Source: a virus
Reading direction: 5' to 3' (one strand)
IMG/VR virus record: IMGVR_UViG_3300021433_000173
Location: 1-31,974 of that record
DNA length: 31,974 bases
The position numbers and the translations under genes were made by a program. Below, piece by piece: positions 29,580 through 31,974 of this stretch (its first letter is position 1; each line of letters starts with the position of its first letter). The notes beneath the pieces are model-generated. The model worked only from the letters and a program-made list of their open reading frames with translations, was not told the origin of the DNA and searched no databases.

Positions 29580-29782
29580 AGCTGGCGCGCGATTTGATAC
29601 CGGCGCATCCTGGCCGCGTCCATCTTCCCGACAACCGGCGCATCCCTCGCGGCGTCTATTACCCATTGCCGGATTTCTGCGTCTTCCCAATTCTTCGGAA
29701 TCTTGGATGCTTTCGAGAGCATCGCCTGCTTGAATGCGTCGCACCTGTCGGCTATGCATTTGAGCTGCTCTTCCCGTGTCAT
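29567..29782 (-). CDS. Small hypothetical protein
   Basis: The 71-residue product is mostly helical (REEQLKCIADRCDAFKQAML, KIPKNWEDAEIRQWVIDAAR, ending MRRYQIARQLYGL). The NWEDAEIRQWV segment recurs, as I remember it, in short phage and plasmid proteins without known function. A TAATCT box lies 6 bases before the ATG, and a terminator lies just upstream. It is likely real, because the hydrophobic/charged pattern is regular, but the role is unknown. Confidence 0.55.
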   Translation of the reverse strand: MTREEQLKCIADRCDAFKQAMLSKASKIPKNWEDAEIRQWVIDAARDAPVVGKMDAARMRRYQIARQLYGL

Positions 29783-29795
29783 CCGGCCAGATTAG

Positions 29796-29824
29796 CAAAA
29801 AAGGCGAGCCGAGCGGCCCCGCCT
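29796..29824 (-). terminator. Terminator after the 203-residue membrane-protein gene
   Basis: AGGCG (29802-29806) pairs with CGCCT (29820-29824), and inner GCCG/CGGC extends the stem with a small bulge. On the minus strand TTTTTT follows. It ends the two-gene membrane-protein unit before the 71-residue gene. Confidence 0.7.
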
Positions 29825-29854
29825 CATCGTCCGGGTGGTGTCCTAATCTGGTTG

Positions 29855-30466
29855 CTAGTTGTTTTTTTGATTGGGTTCGTATCCGCTAATCGGATCAAAA
29901 GAAACCCCCAACTGACCATTGCTTTTCACTTTCCAAAAATGGAGTTCTCCCGCAAGCCTCCTCGGGATTGGTTTTTTGGTGATCCTATGCTCGTGGGTAA
30001 TAGACCAACTGACTGTAGGAACGAATTCCCACAATTCAATGGCTCCCATTGGAATCTCAAAAATCATCGGATAAGGAGCGCTACTATCGATAATAGTGTT
30101 TCTTGGAATGGATTTCGCAGGCTCTCCTTGGATGGTAACTTGGGCATCGATGATCGTCATGGGCTGGTCACTGAGATTTACAACAAGTGCTTGAATACGG
30201 CAAATCTCATGGATCGGGTATCCTTTGATGCCCCATCTCACGTCGGCAGTTTGGTTAGATTGAGCCTGCATGACAGTGACCGTCGTGTGGGTTTCCATCG
30301 ACTGCCAAGCGATCACAAACATGGTCAGGATTACGGCCCAAGCGCCAACTCCTTCGGGCCATGCGACGAATTTGGCCCACACTGGCTTGGCGCAATCTGC
30401 ATATAGGGACATACCAATGATTGCAGCAAGCAGCAAAGCAAGAGCAAGCAAAGGCCAATATCTCAT
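29855..30466 (-). CDS. Membrane protein with extracytoplasmic beta domain, unknown function
   Basis: The 203-residue product has two N-terminal membrane helices (YWPLLALALLLAAIIGMSLY and GAWAVILTMFVIAWQSM) and then a soluble beta-rich domain (IQALVVNLSDQPMTIIDAQV, MIFEIPMGAIELWEFVP). TACAAT lies 9 bases before the ATG and a terminator follows the gene. The DNA is more AT-rich than the phage core and lacks its frequent GCCGGC words, which suggests acquisition. I cannot name a family. A cell-surface or defence-type accessory role is possible, but only from context. Confidence 0.65.
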   Translation of the reverse strand: MRYWPLLALALLLAAIIGMSLYADCAKPVWAKFVAWPEGVGAWAVILTMFVIAWQSMETHTTVTVMQAQSNQTADVRWGIKGYPIHEICRIQALVVNLSDQPMTIIDAQVTIQGEPAKSIPRNTIIDSSAPYPMIFEIPMGAIELWEFVPTVSWSITHEHRITKKPIPRRLAGELHFWKVKSNGQLGVSFDPISGYEPNQKNN

Positions 30467-30493
30467 GATTCCAAAATTGTACCCCCCAGCAAC

Positions 30494-31360
30494 TCACTGC
30501 TGCGGCGTGAATGAGCAAGTTCCCAACTCGCTAGATTCACTTGTTGCTCGAAAATAAATCGGATTATTTGGTCCCCAATCAACTCCCGTCATGGATACCT
30601 TTACCTCGTATTCGCGGTCACTTATTGCTTTTGCAGGTAAAAACGCCATAGCTGCAACATCAGAAATAGAAGCTGCTATTTTAGGCGACTCAACCGGAAT
30701 AAATGGCTTATCACATTTTAGTGTTCCCGTTGGGGAGCTTGTGTGATTGGTCGTAATCACCAACTCTAGCCAATGTGTAGCATGCAGCGAACCAGGCCCT
30801 TGTTCTACATGGTCCATTATGGGCCAACTCCACGCTGCAAATTTTGTATTTATTAGGGGATTCATTTTACCGAGAGAGACAACGCAGCTATTCATCGTGC
30901 CCTGTTGCGAATTTAATTGACCCTGCTGAGAGTTAATCGTGACCTGCTGGGCATCTCTTTGCGATTGCAGCAACCCTGATTTTTCCGTCTGTACTCTCAA
31001 ATCTCCCTGGCAAGAGATGAGAGCATTGCCCTTTTGAAGAAGCAGTTTATTGATCTGTCCCGTGTTGTTATCCGCTGTTAGCTGTAGCTCGTAAGGCGCA
31101 GCGATGAAATGATAAATAAAGACAAGAAACCAAGCGATGAGAGCAATGAGAAGCCCTTCGCCAACAGTCTCCCGAATTTTTTTCCTCATCTCTCGCCATC
31201 CATGCTTTTTCCAAAGCCTGAGTATGACAAGAACGACCACGCAGCAATCAAATACCAGTCCGCCTCTTGTTTTCCCGATAAAGGTGAACGTCTGCTGAAT
31301 GGCCAAAATAAAGACGCTGAGCCAGTAATGGAGCATGCTCGCAATGCTCTCACCGGGCAC
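30494..31360 (-). CDS. Membrane protein with coiled coil and beta domain, unknown function
   Basis: The product is 288 residues from GTG 31360, or 280 from ATG 31336; neither has a clear ribosome binding site. Membrane segments lie near 10-25, 36-50 and 68-90 (GLLIALIAWFLVFIYHFI). A Gln-rich coiled coil of about 60 residues follows (QRDAQQVTINSQQGQLNSQQ), then a beta-rich C-terminal domain with a Cys pair. It resembles its smaller neighbour in plan (helices, then a beta domain), lies 27 bases ahead of it on the same strand and shares its AT-rich character. The pair may act together. Function unknown. Confidence 0.65.
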   Translation of the reverse strand: MPGESIASMLHYWLSVFILAIQQTFTFIGKTRGGLVFDCCVVVLVILRLWKKHGWREMRKKIRETVGEGLLIALIAWFLVFIYHFIAAPYELQLTADNNTGQINKLLLQKGNALISCQGDLRVQTEKSGLLQSQRDAQQVTINSQQGQLNSQQGTMNSCVVSLGKMNPLINTKFAAWSWPIMDHVEQGPGSLHATHWLELVITTNHTSSPTGTLKCDKPFIPVESPKIAASISDVAAMAFLPAKAISDREYEVKVSMTGVDWGPNNPIYFRATSESSELGTCSFTPQQ

Positions 31361-31479
31361 CGCCGTGCGTCGATCCTGTTACGAATTTGGCAGGAGAATA
31401 AGAGGCGAAAGACCCTACGCAAATCGCGCCAAGTAAAACTGAGAACTTGCCGGATTGCGCGCCGGCCCGCGGTTGATCG

Positions 31480-31974
31480 TTACGCCGCGGGAGCCATCAC
31501 AACCGGCTCGCTTCCTTCCTCGTAGCACTCGCCGCAAATCAGCATCGCGCCAGGCTTCGCCCATGCGTTTTGCTCGCAATCCGGGCATGAATACTTCGTT
31601 TTGCTCGAGTCCTTCGACTTGCCCGCTCCGTTGCCGTTGCCGGCCGGCGATTCCCACTGGAGTTTGAAGCCGGCCGCCTTGAGCTTCGCGTAAGCCTGCG
31701 CATACACGCCGCCGGCAATGATGTAATGCGTCATGGATTGCCCGGTTTCCTTGCCGCCTGGCTCGCCGGTTGAAGACGGATGCAAACCTACTGCCTTCAT
31801 CTTCGCGGCCCATTCCTTATCGTGGTAGCAACGGCGCGGAGGCGCGCCGCACTCTTGCTGCCATACGTGCGCCATCTCATGCACGAGCGTGGAGAGGATT
31901 TCTTCGTCCGTGCGATCCGTGAACGTATCAGGATTGAGCGCCAGCTCGTGCGCCTTGCCATTAGCGCCGCGAGC
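31480..31974 (-). CDS. SprT-like zinc metallopeptidase, 5' end beyond the window
   Basis: The frame stays open to the last base of the window, so the N-terminus is missing. About 164 residues are visible. EEILSTLVHEMAHVWQQE holds the HExxH zinc site, and YHDKEWAAKMKAVGL supplies the third His. The C-terminus is a zinc ribbon (CPDC, then CGEC). SprT-like proteins cut DNA-bound or crosslinked proteins, and phage copies are common near replication or packaging genes. The GTG at 31884 lies inside the active-site helix and cannot be the start. Confidence 0.85.
   Translation of the reverse strand, partial: ARGANGKAHELALNPDTFTDRTDEEILSTLVHEMAHVWQQECGAPPRRCYHDKEWAAKMKAVGLHPSSTGEPGGKETGQSMTHYIIAGGVYAQAYAKLKAAGFKLQWESPAGNGNGAGKSKDSSKTKYSCPDCEQNAWAKPGAMLICGECYEEGSEPVVMAPAA

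Noticed and set aside
29218-29643. 141-residue minus-strand ORF, considered as a missing methyltransferase part
   Set aside because: It has no DPPY, SPPY or SAM motif and is Ser/Arg-rich, so it is a shadow of the plus-strand genes.
1-31974. CRISPR arrays, tRNA genes, integrase and repressor
   Set aside because: I searched for them by eye and saw none. The only clear repeats are the fibre module repeats and the cassette ends.

Overview
The window is most of the late half of a lambda-like, long-tailed (siphovirus) phage or prophage. Almost all core genes lie on the minus strand. Read leftwards from about 27 kb the order is small terminase, large terminase, gpW-like connector, portal, protease-capsid fusion, SSB, head closure, tail terminator, tail tube, G/GT chaperones, tape measure, gpM, gpL, gpK, gpJ, tail fibre, endolysin, holin, further lysis-region genes, metallophosphoesterase and dNMP kinase. 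No integrase, repressor, tRNA, rRNA or CRISPR array is visible, so prophage cannot be told from free phage. The sequence is GC-rich. The host is probably a Gram-negative soil bacterium. Acidobacteriota is my best guess, from the YadA-like fibre, its C-terminal domain and the style of the secreted cargo; this is recognition, not a database result.

Layout: 1-1040, a winged-helix-like protein convergent with dNMP kinase. 1.1-3.6 kb, metallophosphoesterase and lysis genes. 3.7-13.3 kb, fibre and tail tip (J, K, L, M). 13.3-14.05 kb, a gpZ-like gene turned round onto the plus strand. 14.05-14.75 kb, a transposon-like cassette with inverted ends that carries an LprI-like gene and no transposase. 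14.7-18.8 kb, tape measure, chaperones with a programmed -1 frameshift, tail tube, terminator and closure proteins. 18.8-21.6 kb, SSB, a small protein and the protease-capsid fusion. 21.7-22.0 kb, a small plus-strand membrane-protein gene with its own promoter and terminator. 22.0-26.9 kb, portal, connector and terminase. 26.9-31.97 kb is accessory: a methyltransferase remnant, a MazF/PemK-like toxin translationally coupled to an unusually large partner, small proteins, two AT-richer membrane-protein genes and a SprT-like peptidase that runs off the window.

The head genes build and fill the capsid, the tail genes build a tail on the 676-residue tape measure, and the lysis genes release the virions. 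The late region is divided by GC-rich hairpins with T runs on the minus strand. Several genes after such breaks have an ATAAC-like box exactly 6-7 bases before the start codon and no ribosome binding site, which suggests leaderless transcripts. The most unusual parts are the LprI cassette, the large-partner/MazF pair, and the palindromic two-way promoter between the gpM and gpZ genes.
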